Origin: Gemmobacter caeruleus
GTDB taxonomy: Bacteria > Pseudomonadota > Alphaproteobacteria > Rhodobacterales > Rhodobacteraceae
DNA: 64,000 bases
Assembly (NCBI RefSeq): GCF_008271655.1
Contig: NZ_VKKX01000022.1
Coordinates: 124,001-188,000, forward strand
Reading direction: 5' to 3'
The notes beneath the pieces were generated by a model, which saw only the letters and a program-made list of their open reading frames with translations, had not been told where the DNA came from and searched no databases. Below, one piece after another: positions 24,552 through 34,146 of this stretch (the first letter of the stretch is position 1; each line of letters opens with the position of its first letter). A program made the position numbers and the translations under genes.

Positions 24552-25745
24552 ATGTCTCTCCCGCTCAATCCCGCCATGGCCGCGACCTTTCCGCCCCCGG
24601 TGATGGAGGCGCGACGCTGGCTCTCGGGCCTCGGCTTTTCGGCAGAAAAGCCGTTGATCAATGTGAGCCAGGCCGCGCCGGTGGAGAGCCCGCCGCTCGG
24701 GCTGCGGCAGGCTCTGGCCGAGGCGGCGCTCAACGATCCGCAGGCGCATCTCTATGGGCCGGTGCTGGGCATGCCGGAACTGCGTGCCGAGATCGCGGCG
24801 CAATGGTCGCGGGCTTATGGCGGCGCCATCGCGGCCGATCAGGTCGCCATCACGCAGGGCTGCAACCAGGCCTTCACCGCCGTCATGTCCACGCTGGCCG
24901 GCGCGGGCGATGAGGTGATCTTGCCGACGCCGTGGTATTTCAACCACAAGATGTGGCTCGACATGCAGGGCGTCACCGCGGTGCCCCTGGCGACCGGCCC
25001 CGATCTGTTGCCCGACCCCGAGGCGGCGGCGGCGCTGATCACCCCCCGCACCCGTGCCATCGCGCTGGTCAGCCCCAACAATCCGGGCGGGGTGGAATAC
25101 CCCGCCGCGCTGATCGCAGCCTTTCGCGACCTGTGCCGGGCGCGCGGAATTGCGCTGATCCTGGATGAGACCTATCGCGATTTCGACAGTCGGCACGGCA
25201 CCGAAATCGGCGGGCGCCCGCATGATCTGTTCACCGACCCCGACTGGGCGGATGTGCTGATCCACCTTTATTCCTTTTCCAAGGCGTATCGGCTGACCGG
25301 GCATCGCGTAGGGGCGGTGGTCGCCTCGGCGCGGCAACTGGCCGAGGTGGAGAAATTCCTTGATACCGTCGCGATCTGTCCGGGTCAGCTGGGCCAGATC
25401 GGCGCGCTTTGGGGCATGCGCAATCTCGCGCAATGGGTGGCGGGCGAGCGGGCAGAGATTCTGGCCCGCCGCGCCGCCATGGTGGCGGGTTTCGGTGCGC
25501 TGGAGGGCTGGCGGCTTTTGGGCTGCGGCGCCTATTTCGCCTATGTCGAACATCCCTTTGCCCTGCCCTCGTCCCAGCTTGCGCAGCGTCTGGTGCGCGA
25601 GGAGGCGGTGCTGATGTTGCCCGGCACCATGTTCCAGCCCGACACCCATCCCGAAGGGGCGCAGCAGTTCCGTATCGCCTTTGCCAATGCCGATGTGGCT
25701 GGCATCGGCGCGATGTTCGACCGGCTGCGGCGGTTCCGGGCCTGA
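24552..25745 (+). CDS. PLP-dependent aminotransferase, class I/II
   Basis: Fold-type I aminotransferase of 397 residues. The PLP lysine is in YSFSKAYRLTGHRVGAVV, with LVSPNNPGGVEYPAALIAAF, LILDETYRDFD and RIAFANAD (substrate-binding Arg) in the expected order. It begins with LNPAMAATFPPPVMEARRWL. Many such proteins are annotated as aspartate or aromatic aminotransferases; the substrate is not decided here. The ATG at 24552 follows AGGAGCCCGGC. Single gene after repeat C, 70 bases before ppiD. Confidence 0.9.
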   Translation: MSLPLNPAMAATFPPPVMEARRWLSGLGFSAEKPLINVSQAAPVESPPLGLRQALAEAALNDPQAHLYGPVLGMPELRAEIAAQWSRAYGGAIAADQVAITQGCNQAFTAVMSTLAGAGDEVILPTPWYFNHKMWLDMQGVTAVPLATGPDLLPDPEAAAALITPRTRAIALVSPNNPGGVEYPAALIAAFRDLCRARGIALILDETYRDFDSRHGTEIGGRPHDLFTDPDWADVLIHLYSFSKAYRLTGHRVGAVVASARQLAEVEKFLDTVAICPGQLGQIGALWGMRNLAQWVAGERAEILARRAAMVAGFGALEGWRLLGCGAYFAYVEHPFALPSSQLAQRLVREEAVLMLPGTMFQPDTHPEGAQQFRIAFANADVAGIGAMFDRLRRFRA

Positions 25746-25815
25746 CGCCCGGCCCTTGCCCCCCGCGACCGAGTTGCATACAAACCGTGCCAGACCCAAG
25801 TTTTGCAGGCCAGCC

Positions 25816-27681
25816 ATGACCAAAGACACAGACAGCGACAGCCCGAAACGCAAGCGCAAGGGTGGCTCGGTCCTGTCCTTCGTGCTGCTGGCGATGGTGG
25901 TCGGGGGCCTGGGCGGCTATGGCGTGACGAATTACGGCACGGGCGGGCTGAACATCGGCACCGTGGGCGACCGTGAGATAGACGCGAACCGCTATGCCCG
26001 CGCGCTTCAGTCCCAGATCGCCGAGACGGGGCAGCAGCTGGGCACGCAGCTTGATCTGGCACAGGCGCAGCAGCTGGGCCTTGACGCGCAGGTGCGCCAG
26101 AACCTTGTGACCACCTATGCGCTGGATGACGAGGCGGCGAAGATCGGCCTTTCGGTGGGCGATGCCGCCGTCGGGCAGGAAATCCGCGCGATGAATGCCT
26201 TCAAGGGCGTTTCGGGCGAATTCGACCAGTTCACCTATGAAGAAACGCTCAAGCGCAACAACATGACGGTGCGCGAATATGAGGCCGGCGTGCGCGACGA
26301 TATCGCGCGCAGCCTGCTGACCGGGGCAGTGGCAAGCGGCTTTGCCGCGCCTGCCGTGCTGACGGACACGATCCACAGCTATATCGCCGAACGCCGCGCG
26401 CTGTCGGTGCTGACACTGACCGAGGCCAGCCTGACCGCGCCGCTGCCGCAGCCGGACGAGGCCGCGCTCAAGGCGTTTTACGAGGCGCATCTCGCCGATT
26501 TCACCCGGCCCGAGGCCAAGCGCATCACCTATGCCGCGCTGCTGCCCGAGGATCTCGCCGCCACCATGCCGGTGGACGAGGCCGAGCTGAAGGCGCTTTA
26601 TGACAGCCGGGCGGATGAGTTCCTCAAGCCCGAGCGGCGGTTGGTGGAGCGGCTGGTTTTCGGCAGCGAGGAGGAGGCCACGGCCGCCAAGGCGCGCATC
26701 GACGCGGGCGAAAGCTTTGACAAGATCGTCGAGGAGCGCGGGCTGAAGCTGCTGGATATCGACCTGGGCGATGTGACCCAGGCCGAACTGGGCGCGGCAG
26801 GCGAGGCGGTTTTCGCCCTGGCCGAGCCGGGCACGGTGGGGCCGCTGCCCTCGGATCTGGGGCCGGCGCTGTTTCGCATGAATGCGGTTCTGGCGGCGCA
26901 GGAAACCAGCTTTGAGGATGCGAAGGCGGATCTGACCACCGAATATCAGATGGATGCCGCCCGCCGCGCCATTGGCGACAAGCTGGAGGCGGTGGACGAT
27001 CTGCTGGCCGGCGGCGCCACGCTGGAGGATCTGGCCAAGGAACAGGGGATGGAGCTTGCGACCATCGACTTTTCCGCCAAATCCGATGACAAGATCGCGG
27101 GCTACCCCGCCTTCCGCGAAGCGGCGGGCAAGGTACAGGACGGCGACTTCCCCGAGGCGGTGCAGCTCGATGACGGCGGTCTGGTCGCGCTCCGGCTGGA
27201 CGAGATCGTGCCGGCGACGCCGATCCCCTTTGACGAGGCGCGCGCCGCCGTGACCGAGGCCTGGCACAAGGATGCGCTGCAACAGGCGCTGCTGGCGCGG
27301 GCCGATGCGATCAAGGCCGAGATCGAACAGGGCGCCAATCTGGGCCGCTTCGGGATTGTCGATGTCTCGCCCGAGATCGCGCGCGAAGGCCGGATCGAGG
27401 GCACGCCCGACAGTCTGGTGCCGGACGCCTTCAAGATGGCAAAGGGCGCCGTCGCCCGCGTCGAGGGGCCGGGCTATGTCGGGCTGGTGCAGGTCGATGA
27501 CATCCTGCCTGCCAGCGAGGCCGGCGACGATGCCGAGGCGCTGAAATCCGCGATCGCCGCGCAGGTGGAACAGGGCATGGCGCAGGATGCCTATGCGATG
27601 TTTGCCAATACGCTGGCGCAATCGGCGGGCATCACCTTCAATCAGGCGGCCATCGAGGCCGTCCATGCCTCGCTGCGCTGA
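25816..27681 (+). CDS. ppiD: Peptidyl-prolyl isomerase-like periplasmic chaperone (PpiD/SurA type)
   Basis: Inner-membrane-anchored folding factor of 621 residues. A basic KRKRKGG segment and one transmembrane helix (SVLSFVLLAMVVGGLGGYG, about residues 17-36) put the rest in the periplasm. A SurA_N-like helical chaperone region follows (about 50-230), then a parvulin-like stretch around residues 250-380 in which isomerase motifs are not obvious, and a long acidic alpha-helical C-terminus. The length fits PpiD. The start follows CAGGCCAGCC. trpE begins 11 bases after the stop, an arrangement common in Rhodobacterales. Confidence 0.88.
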   Translation: MTKDTDSDSPKRKRKGGSVLSFVLLAMVVGGLGGYGVTNYGTGGLNIGTVGDREIDANRYARALQSQIAETGQQLGTQLDLAQAQQLGLDAQVRQNLVTTYALDDEAAKIGLSVGDAAVGQEIRAMNAFKGVSGEFDQFTYEETLKRNNMTVREYEAGVRDDIARSLLTGAVASGFAAPAVLTDTIHSYIAERRALSVLTLTEASLTAPLPQPDEAALKAFYEAHLADFTRPEAKRITYAALLPEDLAATMPVDEAELKALYDSRADEFLKPERRLVERLVFGSEEEATAAKARIDAGESFDKIVEERGLKLLDIDLGDVTQAELGAAGEAVFALAEPGTVGPLPSDLGPALFRMNAVLAAQETSFEDAKADLTTEYQMDAARRAIGDKLEAVDDLLAGGATLEDLAKEQGMELATIDFSAKSDDKIAGYPAFREAAGKVQDGDFPEAVQLDDGGLVALRLDEIVPATPIPFDEARAAVTEAWHKDALQQALLARADAIKAEIEQGANLGRFGIVDVSPEIAREGRIEGTPDSLVPDAFKMAKGAVARVEGPGYVGLVQVDDILPASEAGDDAEALKSAIAAQVEQGMAQDAYAMFANTLAQSAGITFNQAAIEAVHASLR

Positions 27682-27692
27682 GAGGGCCTTTC

Positions 27693-29201
27693 ATGGCGAT
27701 GATTTCGACCTTCGAGGCGTTCGAGCGCGGCTGGAACGCGGGGCAGAACCAGCTGGTCTATGCCCGGCTGGCGGCCGATCTGGATACGCCTGTCAGCCTG
27801 ATGCTCAAGCTGGGCGAGGCGCGCAGCGATACTTTCATGCTGGAAAGCGTGACGGGGGGCGAGCTGCGCGGGCGTTATTCGGTGGTGGGGATGAAGCCCG
27901 ACCTGATCTGGCGCTGCCGGGGCGAACAGTCGGAGATCAATCGCGAGGCACGGTTCGACGCGGCGGCCTTCCGTCCGCTGGACGGGCACCCGCTGGAGAC
28001 GCTGCGCGCCCTGCTGGCCGAATGCCGGATCGAGATGCCGGGCGACCTGCCGGCCATCGCCGCGGGCCTGTTCGGCTATCTCGGCTATGACATGATCCGC
28101 CTGGTCGAACATCTGCCCGATGTGAACCCCGATCCGCTGGGCCTGCCCGATGCGGTGCTGATGCGGCCTTCGGTCATCGCGGTCCTGGACGGCGTCAAGG
28201 GCGAGGTGACGATCGTGTCGCCGGCCTGGGTCGGATCGGGCCTGTCGGCGCGGGCGGCCTATGCCCAGGCGGCCGAGCGGGTGATGGACGCGCTGCGCGA
28301 TCTGGACCGCACGCCCCCCGCCATGCGCGATCTGGGCGAGGTGACGCCGGTCGGCGCACAGGTGTCGAACTTTACGCATGAGGGCTACAAGCAGGCGGTC
28401 GAACGCGCCAAGGATTACATCCGCGCCGGCGACATCTTTCAGGTGGTGCCCAGCCAGCGCTGGACCCAGGATTTCACCCTGCCGCCCTTTGCCTTTTACC
28501 GCAGCCTGCGGCGCACCAACCCGTCGCCTTTCATGTTCTTCTTCAACTTCGGCGGTTTTCAGGTGGTGGGCGCCAGCCCCGAAATCCTCGTGCGGCTGCG
28601 CGAGGGCGAGGTGACGATCCGCCCGATCGCCGGCACCCGCCCGCGCGGCGCCACCCCGGCCGAGGACAAGGCGCTGGAGCTGGATCTGCTGGCCGACAAG
28701 AAGGAACTGGCCGAACATCTGATGCTGCTGGATCTGGGCCGCAACGATGTGGGGCGCGTGGCGAAGATCGGCACGGTGAAACCGACCGAGAAGTTCATCA
28801 TCGAACGCTATTCCCATGTCATGCACATCGTGTCGAACGTGATCGGCGAGATTGCCGAGGGCGAGGATGCGCTGTCTGCCCTGCTGGCCGGGCTGCCCGC
28901 CGGCACGGTGTCCGGCGCGCCCAAGGTGCGCGCGATGGAGATCATCGACGAGCTGGAGCCGGAAAAGCGCGGCGTCTATGGTGGCGGCGTCGGCTATTTC
29001 GCCGCCAATGGCGAGATGGATTTCTGCATCGCGCTGCGCACGGCCGTTCTCAAGGATGAAAAGCTGTATATCCAGGCCGGTGGCGGCGTGGTCTATGACA
29101 GCGACCCCGAAGCCGAATTTCAGGAAACGGTCAACAAATCCAAGGCCCTGCGTCGCGCGGCCGAGGATGCGGGCCTGTTCGCGCGCGCCGGCAATCTCTG
29201 A
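27693..29201 (+). CDS. trpE: Anthranilate synthase component I
   Basis: Makes anthranilate from chorismate and ammonia supplied by TrpG; the first step of tryptophan synthesis. The 502 residues are full length. The N-terminal domain contains the LLESVTGGE-type tryptophan-inhibition region, here MLESVTGGELRGRYSVVGM. The chorismate-binding domain has DIFQVVPSQRW, NPSPFMFFF, IAGTRPRGATPAEDKALE, RYSHVMHIVSNV, GTVSGAPKVRAMEIIDELE and GGVGYFAANGEMDFCIALR. No leader peptide or attenuator lies in the 11-base gap after ppiD. Confidence 0.98.
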   Translation: MAMISTFEAFERGWNAGQNQLVYARLAADLDTPVSLMLKLGEARSDTFMLESVTGGELRGRYSVVGMKPDLIWRCRGEQSEINREARFDAAAFRPLDGHPLETLRALLAECRIEMPGDLPAIAAGLFGYLGYDMIRLVEHLPDVNPDPLGLPDAVLMRPSVIAVLDGVKGEVTIVSPAWVGSGLSARAAYAQAAERVMDALRDLDRTPPAMRDLGEVTPVGAQVSNFTHEGYKQAVERAKDYIRAGDIFQVVPSQRWTQDFTLPPFAFYRSLRRTNPSPFMFFFNFGGFQVVGASPEILVRLREGEVTIRPIAGTRPRGATPAEDKALELDLLADKKELAEHLMLLDLGRNDVGRVAKIGTVKPTEKFIIERYSHVMHIVSNVIGEIAEGEDALSALLAGLPAGTVSGAPKVRAMEIIDELEPEKRGVYGGGVGYFAANGEMDFCIALRTAVLKDEKLYIQAGGGVVYDSDPEAEFQETVNKSKALRRAAEDAGLFARAGNL

Positions 29202-29221
29202 TCCGGCGCCGCGGCATCGCG

Positions 29222-29248
29222 AAAAGGGGGCGCGGCGCGCCCCCTTTT
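29222..29248. terminator. Bidirectional terminator between trpE and the deacetylase gene
   Basis: Perfect palindrome: 13 bp of AAAAGGGGGCGCG against CGCGCCCCCTTTT around a single G. It has a T-run on both strands, lies 20 bases past the trpE stop and directly follows the stop codon of the convergent gene. Confidence 0.93.
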
Positions 29249-29249
29249 G

Positions 29250-30764
29250 TCATTCCGCCCGGGCGAGAACCGCGCTCAGCGGAGCCAGCGCGACGGATCC
29301 CGCACGCCCCTCCAGTGCCCATTCGGTCAGCGCGGCGATCATCTCGGGCGTGGCATGGCCCAGAACGACAACCTGCCCGTCCTGCGCCGCCTTAAAGGCC
29401 GCGCGATCCAGATAGCGGCGGATCAGCGGCGCGGCCTCGCCCTCGCCATCCAGTTCGCGGAAGATGCGGGCGGCGGGCACCGCCTCGCGCCGGGCGACCT
29501 GATCGCCGGCATTCAGCCCCTTGTCAAAGGTCACCAGCCCGCGCCCCTGCGCCTTGACCACCGGCACCAGTGCCGAGGCCAGCGCCCGGTTGTTCTGGAA
29601 CCCGTCTTGCGGCAGATCGACCACCGCCACCGCCTCGGGCAGCGCCTTGGCATGGGTTTCAAAGGTGACTTCCAGATCGCTGGGCTTGGCGCCGGCGGGA
29701 ATGGCGGTGGCGAGCATCGCCACCTCCTTGTCGGCGCCACGATAGAGCGCGGCAAGCTTGTCGGCATCGGCCGCTGTCGGGTCGAGGACGAGCGTCACCG
29801 GCACCGAGAGCGCGGCCAGCGCGGCGCGGTCGATCGCGGCCTTGCCATCGTCGATCAGCAGCACCGCATAAAGCGGCTTGTTGGCCGGGTTTTCAAACGG
29901 GGCGGCATAGCGGGCCAGCGGCAGGCCGGCATCCACGCTGGGCAGCGCGTCTTCGGCCGGGGGTGGCGGGGCATCGCTGCCGATGCTGGGCAGGCGGCCG
30001 GTCGTCACCCCGGCCACCTCGCCCGTCAGGCCGGGCTGCGGCGGGGTGGGTGCGTCGGGGGCCTCGGATGCGCTTTCGGCGGGCGGTGCGATGGCGGCCC
30101 CGTCACCCGGGGCATCGGCGGGCGTCGCGGCCATGCCGGGCTTGTCGAGCAGCGGCTCGGCCGGGGCGACGGGCTCGGACGGGGCCTCTGCCGCCGGTTC
30201 CTCGGTTTCGGGCGCCAGCGGGGAATGCGCGGGCATCTCGCCCGGCAAGGGCGGCAGGTCGGCCTCGGCGGTGGTGGCGGGCAGATCGGGCAAAGGCGCC
30301 TGATCGGGGGCCGGCGCCTCGGTCATCGCGGCGCCAGAGGGCGCGGGATCGGTCATTTCGGCACCCGGCACCGGCTGGGCTGGCGGGGTCTGCTCGGCGG
30401 CGACAAGCGGCGTCGGCGCCTCTTGCTCCGGCGCGTCATCCGGCGCGGTCGCGGTCACCTCTTCGGCCTCTGGTGCCGGCGCGGGCGCCGTTTCCATCGG
30501 AGCGGCCTCGGTCGCGGCCGCTGTGACATCAGGCGTGACGGCCGGCGCTTCCTCGGCGACAGGCTCCGGCGCGGGGGTATCCATCGGGGCCGGATCGAGC
30601 CGCGGCGCCGCGCCTTCCACCTCTTTCACACCGGGGTTGGTCGGCAGGTTCGCCGCCCGCTCAGACAGCACCGCACGCGGCGGCGCCGCCAGTTGCGACG
30701 CCACCCCAAGCCCCAGGACAGAGACGACCCCGCCCCAGACGATACCAGACACGAACCCACGCAC
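29250..30764 (-). CDS. Divergent polysaccharide deacetylase family protein with long Pro/Ala linker
   Basis: Envelope protein of 504 residues. A single N-terminal membrane segment (VSGIVWGGVVSVLGLGVASQ) anchors it. Residues about 40-270 are low-complexity Pro/Ala/Glu-rich sequence, a probable wall-spanning spacer. The C-terminal 230 residues match the divergent polysaccharide deacetylase family (YAVLLIDDGKAAIDRAALAA, VTLVLDP, EVAMLATAIP, KGLNAGDQVARREAVPAARI, VVVLGHATPEMIAALTEW). The start is GTG at 30764, chosen because GGAGG lies 7 bases before it and the membrane segment follows; the frame is open far upstream. The family's activity is not well established. Confidence 0.8.
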   Translation of the reverse strand: MRGFVSGIVWGGVVSVLGLGVASQLAAPPRAVLSERAANLPTNPGVKEVEGAAPRLDPAPMDTPAPEPVAEEAPAVTPDVTAAATEAAPMETAPAPAPEAEEVTATAPDDAPEQEAPTPLVAAEQTPPAQPVPGAEMTDPAPSGAAMTEAPAPDQAPLPDLPATTAEADLPPLPGEMPAHSPLAPETEEPAAEAPSEPVAPAEPLLDKPGMAATPADAPGDGAAIAPPAESASEAPDAPTPPQPGLTGEVAGVTTGRLPSIGSDAPPPPAEDALPSVDAGLPLARYAAPFENPANKPLYAVLLIDDGKAAIDRAALAALSVPVTLVLDPTAADADKLAALYRGADKEVAMLATAIPAGAKPSDLEVTFETHAKALPEAVAVVDLPQDGFQNNRALASALVPVVKAQGRGLVTFDKGLNAGDQVARREAVPAARIFRELDGEGEAAPLIRRYLDRAAFKAAQDGQVVVLGHATPEMIAALTEWALEGRAGSVALAPLSAVLARAE

Positions 30765-30923
30765 GACGCTGCCTCCACCCGTTTCGACGGTTTGCCCGCC
30801 GCTGCCCTTGGCCCCCGGGGTCGTGGCCTTTGACTTGACCTTGCCCCTTGGCTGGGCCCATGTATAACCCGACGCTGCGCGGGGTTCACCCCCAAACATG
30901 CCCTTTTCGCAAGGCCCGGCCCG

Positions 30924-31517
30924 ATGCTTCTGTTGATCGACAATTATGACAGCTTCACCTACAATCTCGTGCATTATCTGGGCGAGTTGGGGGCCGATAT
31001 CCGGGTCGTGCGCAATGACGCGCTGGATGTGCAGGCGGCTATGGCGCTGCGCCCCGAAATGATCGTGCTGTCGCCCGGCCCCTGCGACCCGGCGCAGGCC
31101 GGCATCTGCCTGCCGCTGACCCACGCCGCCGCCGAAGCGAAGATCCCGCTTCTGGGCGTGTGCCTGGGCCATCAGACCATCGGCGAGGCGTTCGGCGGCA
31201 AGGTCGTGCGCTGCCACGAGATCGTGCATGGCAAGATGGGCAACATGCATCACAAGGGCGAAGGCGTGTTCCGTGGCCTGCCCTCGCCCTTCCTCGCCAC
31301 GCGCTATCATTCGCTGGTGGTGGAGCGCGACAGCCTGCCCGATTGCCTGGAGATCACCGCCTGGCTGGAGGATGGCACCATCATGGGCCTGCGCCACAAG
31401 ACCCTGCCGATCGAGGGTGTGCAGTTCCACCCCGAAAGCATCGCCAGCGAACACGGGCATCAATTGCTGCGGAATTTCCTCGACTCTGCCCGCGCGGCCT
31501 CGGGGGTGGCGGCATGA
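30924..31517 (+). CDS. trpG: Anthranilate synthase component II (glutamine amidotransferase)
   Basis: Class I amidotransferase of 197 residues supplying ammonia to Trp[21 protein letters not shown] is the family opening. The nucleophile Cys is in [17 protein letters not shown] and the His-Glu pair in [14 protein letters not shown]. As in many bacteria this subunit might also serve aminodeoxychorismate synthase (PabA role); no pabA is seen here. trpD overlaps its end by 4 bases (ATGA). Confidence 0.97.
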   Translation: MLLLIDNYDSFTYNLVHYLGELGADIRVVRNDALDVQAAMALRPEMIVLSPGPCDPAQAGICLPLTHAAAEAKIPLLGVCLGHQTIGEAFGGKVVRCHEIVHGKMGNMHHKGEGVFRGLPSPFLATRYHSLVVERDSLPDCLEITAWLEDGTIMGLRHKTLPIEGVQFHPESIASEHGHQLLRNFLDSARAASGVAA

Positions 31518-32527
31518 GCGACCGTCTGAAACCGCTGATCGGCACTGCCGCGACCCGGGCGCTGACCCCCGACGAGGCCCGCGCCGCCTTTGAGGCCCTG
31601 TTCGAGGGCGAGGCGACGCCGGCGCAGATGGGCGGCTTTCTGATGGCCCTGCGCACGAGGGGCGAGACGGTGGAGGAATATGCCGCCGCCGCCAGCGTGA
31701 TGCGTGCGAAATGCCACCCCGTGCGGGCGCCGCAGGGCGCGATGGATATCGTGGGCACCGGCGGCGACGGCAAGGGCACGCTGAACATCTCCACCGCGAC
31801 CGCCTTTGTGGTGGCGGGCGCCGGTGTGCCGGTGGCCAAGCATGGCAATCGCAACCTGTCGTCGAAATCCGGCGCGGCGGATGCCCTGGGCGAGATGGGG
31901 ATCAATGTCATGGTCGGCGCCGAGGTGGTGGAGCGTTGTCTGGCCGAGGCCGGGATCGGCTTCATGATGGCGCCGATGCATCATCCGGCGATGCGCCATG
32001 TCGGCCCGGTGCGGGCCGAACTGGGCACGCGCACCATCTTCAACATTCTGGGGCCGCTGACCAACCCCGCCGGGGCAAAGCGGCAATTGACCGGCACCTT
32101 TACCGACGCACTGCTGCGCCCGATGGCCGAGACGCTGCGCATGCTGGGGTCGGAAAAGGCCTGGCTGGTGCATGGGGGCGATGGCACGGATGAGGTGTCG
32201 ATCGCGCTGCCGACCCGGGTCGCGGCGCTGGAAGGCGGGCAGATCCGCGAATTTTCGGTGCATCCCGAGGATGCGGGCCTGCCGGCCCATCCGTTCGAGG
32301 CGATCATCGGCGGCACCCCGGCCGAAAACGGCGCGGCCTTCCGCCGGTTGCTGGAGGGCGAGGCCGGCGCCTATCGCGACGCGGTGCTGCTGAATGCCGC
32401 CGCCGCGCTGGTGGTGGCCGACCGCGCCGGGAGCCTGCCCGAAGGGGTGGAGATCGCGCGCGAGTCGATCGACAGCGGTGCCGCGCTTGGCAAGGTCGAG
32501 GCGCTGGTGGCGCTGACCGCGGCCTGA
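31514..32527 (+). CDS. trpD: Anthranilate phosphoribosyltransferase
   Basis: Transfers ribose-phosphate from PRPP to anthranilate. The 337 residues contain the PRPP-binding glycine loop [20 protein letters not shown], then [40 protein letters not shown] and [19 protein letters not shown], all intact. The start is set by the ATGA overlap with trpG. The trpG-trpD run ends at repeat copy D; trpC is separated from it by ung. Confidence 0.98.
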   Translation: MSDRLKPLIGTAATRALTPDEARAAFEALFEGEATPAQMGGFLMALRTRGETVEEYAAAASVMRAKCHPVRAPQGAMDIVGTGGDGKGTLNISTATAFVVAGAGVPVAKHGNRNLSSKSGAADALGEMGINVMVGAEVVERCLAEAGIGFMMAPMHHPAMRHVGPVRAELGTRTIFNILGPLTNPAGAKRQLTGTFTDALLRPMAETLRMLGSEKAWLVHGGDGTDEVSIALPTRVAALEGGQIREFSVHPEDAGLPAHPFEAIIGGTPAENGAAFRRLLEGEAGAYRDAVLLNAAAALVVADRAGSLPEGVEIARESIDSGAALGKVEALVALTAA

Positions 32528-32552
32528 GCCCGGGCGCGCGCCTCTGGTGACC

Positions 32553-32612
32553 CCGGAGGGGTTTTGCACCCCTCCGGACCTCCCCGCAGGATATTTTTGA
32601 ACAGATGAAGGG
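32553..32612 (+). repeat. Intergenic repeat, copy D (single half-element with terminator hairpin)
   Basis: Hairpin CCGGAGGGG/CCCCTCCGG with loop TTTTGCA (32553-32577), then CCTCCCCGCAGGATATTTTT and GAACAGATGAAGGGA. It lies 25 bases after the trpD stop. Its 3' end runs straight into GGGAGG, the apparent ribosome-binding site of ung at 32622. Near-identical to copy B. Confidence 0.9.
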
Positions 32613-32621
32613 AGGCCGGGC

Positions 32622-33272
32622 ATGGTGGCGCAGAACTTGCCCCCGCCGCCGCCAAGTTGGGCCGATCTGCCGTTCTTTCGCACGGACTGGCCCGCGCTGG
32701 CCGGGCGGCTGGCGACGGCGGCGCCCTGGCAGCCGGCCAACCCGTTTCGCGCGCTGGAACTGACGCCGCGCGACCGGGTGCGGGTGGTGATCCTGGGTCA
32801 GGATCCCTATCCGACGCCGGGGCGCGCCACTGGCCTCGCCTTCGGCTTTCCGCCCGGGGCGGCGCCGCAGCATTCTTTGCGGAACATCCTGACGGAGTTG
32901 CAGGCCGATCTGGGGGTGGGGCGGCGCGACGGCGATCTGTCGGGCTGGGCGGCGCAGGGGGTCTTGTTGCTCAACAGTGTGCTGACGGTGCCGTTGGGCC
33001 AGTCGAACGGCCACAAGGGCTGGGGCTGGGAGGCGCTGGTGGCGCAAGTTCTGGCCGCCACCGCCGCCGATGGGCCACGCGCCTTCGTGCTTTGGGGGGG
33101 GCCTGCGCAAAAGTTGTGCGCGCGCCTGCCCCGCGCGGGGCATCTGTTCGTGGAAAGCGCGCATCCTTCGCCGCTGGCGGCCTATCGCGGCTTTTTCGGA
33201 TCGCGCCCGTTCAGCCGGGTGAATGACTGGCTCGTCGCGCGGGGGGAGCCGGCGGTGGATTGGGCGGGGTGA
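32622..33272 (+). CDS. ung: Uracil-DNA glycosylase, family 1
   Basis: Removes uracil from DNA. The 216 residues include the water-activating motif [20 protein letters not shown] with the catalytic Asp, [20 protein letters not shown] with the uracil-binding Asn, and the DNA-insertion loop [20 protein letters not shown] with the conserved His. The ATG at 32622 follows GGGAGGCCGGGC. The gene sits between trpD and trpC and has no link to tryptophan synthesis. Confidence 0.97.
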   Translation: MVAQNLPPPPPSWADLPFFRTDWPALAGRLATAAPWQPANPFRALELTPRDRVRVVILGQDPYPTPGRATGLAFGFPPGAAPQHSLRNILTELQADLGVGRRDGDLSGWAAQGVLLLNSVLTVPLGQSNGHKGWGWEALVAQVLAATAADGPRAFVLWGGPAQKLCARLPRAGHLFVESAHPSPLAAYRGFFGSRPFSRVNDWLVARGEPAVDWAG

Positions 33273-33333
33273 ACTGCGCTCGCGGGTTTTCAAACCGGCG
33301 CGCAGCGGCTATCCCGGGGGAAAGGAGTCCGAC

Positions 33334-34146
33334 ATGAGCACCATTCTCGACCGTATCAAGGCCTACAAGCTGGAGCATGTCGCCGCCTGCAAGGTGGCCC
33401 GTCCGCTGGCCGATCTGGAAGACGCCGCGAAGGACGCCCCGGCCCCGCGTGGCTTTGCCGCCGCGCTGCAACAGGCCGCCGCCAAGGGCTATGGCCTGAT
33501 TGCCGAGGTCAAGAAGGCCAGCCCCTCCAAGGGTTTGATCCGGCCGGATTTCGACCCGCCCGCCCTCGCCCGGGCCTATGAGGAGGGCGGCGCGACCTGT
33601 CTGTCGATCCTGACCGACGGCCCCAGCTTTCAGGGCGATGACGCCTTTCTGACCCAGGCGCATGATGCGACCCGCCTGCCCTGCCTGCGCAAGGATTTCA
33701 TCTATGATCCCTATCAGATCATCGAGGCGCGGGCGCTGAAGGCCGACTGCATCCTGCTGATCATGGCCTCGCTTGACGATGCACAGGCGGCGGATCTGGA
33801 ACAGGCCGCCTTCGCGCTTGGCATGGATGTGCTGATCGAGGTGCATGACCGGGCGGAGCTGGAGCGCGCGGCGCGGCTGAAATCGCCGCTTCTGGGCATC
33901 AACAACCGCAATCTGCACACTTTCGACGTGTCGCTGGACACCACGCGCGACCTGGCGCGGCGGGCGCCGGCGGACCGGCTGATCGTCTCGGAAAGCGGGC
34001 TGTTCACGCCCGGCGATCTGGCCGACATGGCGCAATATGGCGTGCGCTGCTTCCTGATCGGCGAAAGCCTGATGCGGCAGGACGATGTTGCCAGCGCGAC
34101 GCGGGCGCTGCTGGCCAATCCGCTGCGGGCGCCGGGGGGCCACTGA
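33334..34146 (+). CDS. trpC: Indole-3-glycerol-phosphate synthase
   Basis: TIM-barrel enzyme of 270 residues converting CdRP to indole-3-glycerol phosphate. Motifs are [20 protein letters not shown] with the catalytic Lys, [56 protein letters not shown] and [20 protein letters not shown]. The start at 33334 follows AAAGGAGTCCGAC, a near-perfect SD. It overlaps moaC by one base. There is no trpF in the window, so that step is encoded elsewhere. Confidence 0.98.
   Translation: MSTILDRIKAYKLEHVAACKVARPLADLEDAAKDAPAPRGFAAALQQAAAKGYGLIAEVKKASPSKGLIRPDFDPPALARAYEEGGATCLSILTDGPSFQGDDAFLTQAHDATRLPCLRKDFIYDPYQIIEARALKADCILLIMASLDDAQAADLEQAAFALGMDVLIEVHDRAELERAARLKSPLLGINNRNLHTFDVSLDTTRDLARRAPADRLIVSESGLFTPGDLADMAQYGVRCFLIGESLMRQDDVASATRALLANPLRAPGGH

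Noticed and set aside
27682-27692. Trp attenuator before trpE
   Set aside because: Only 11 bases separate ppiD and trpE, too short for a leader peptide and alternative hairpins.
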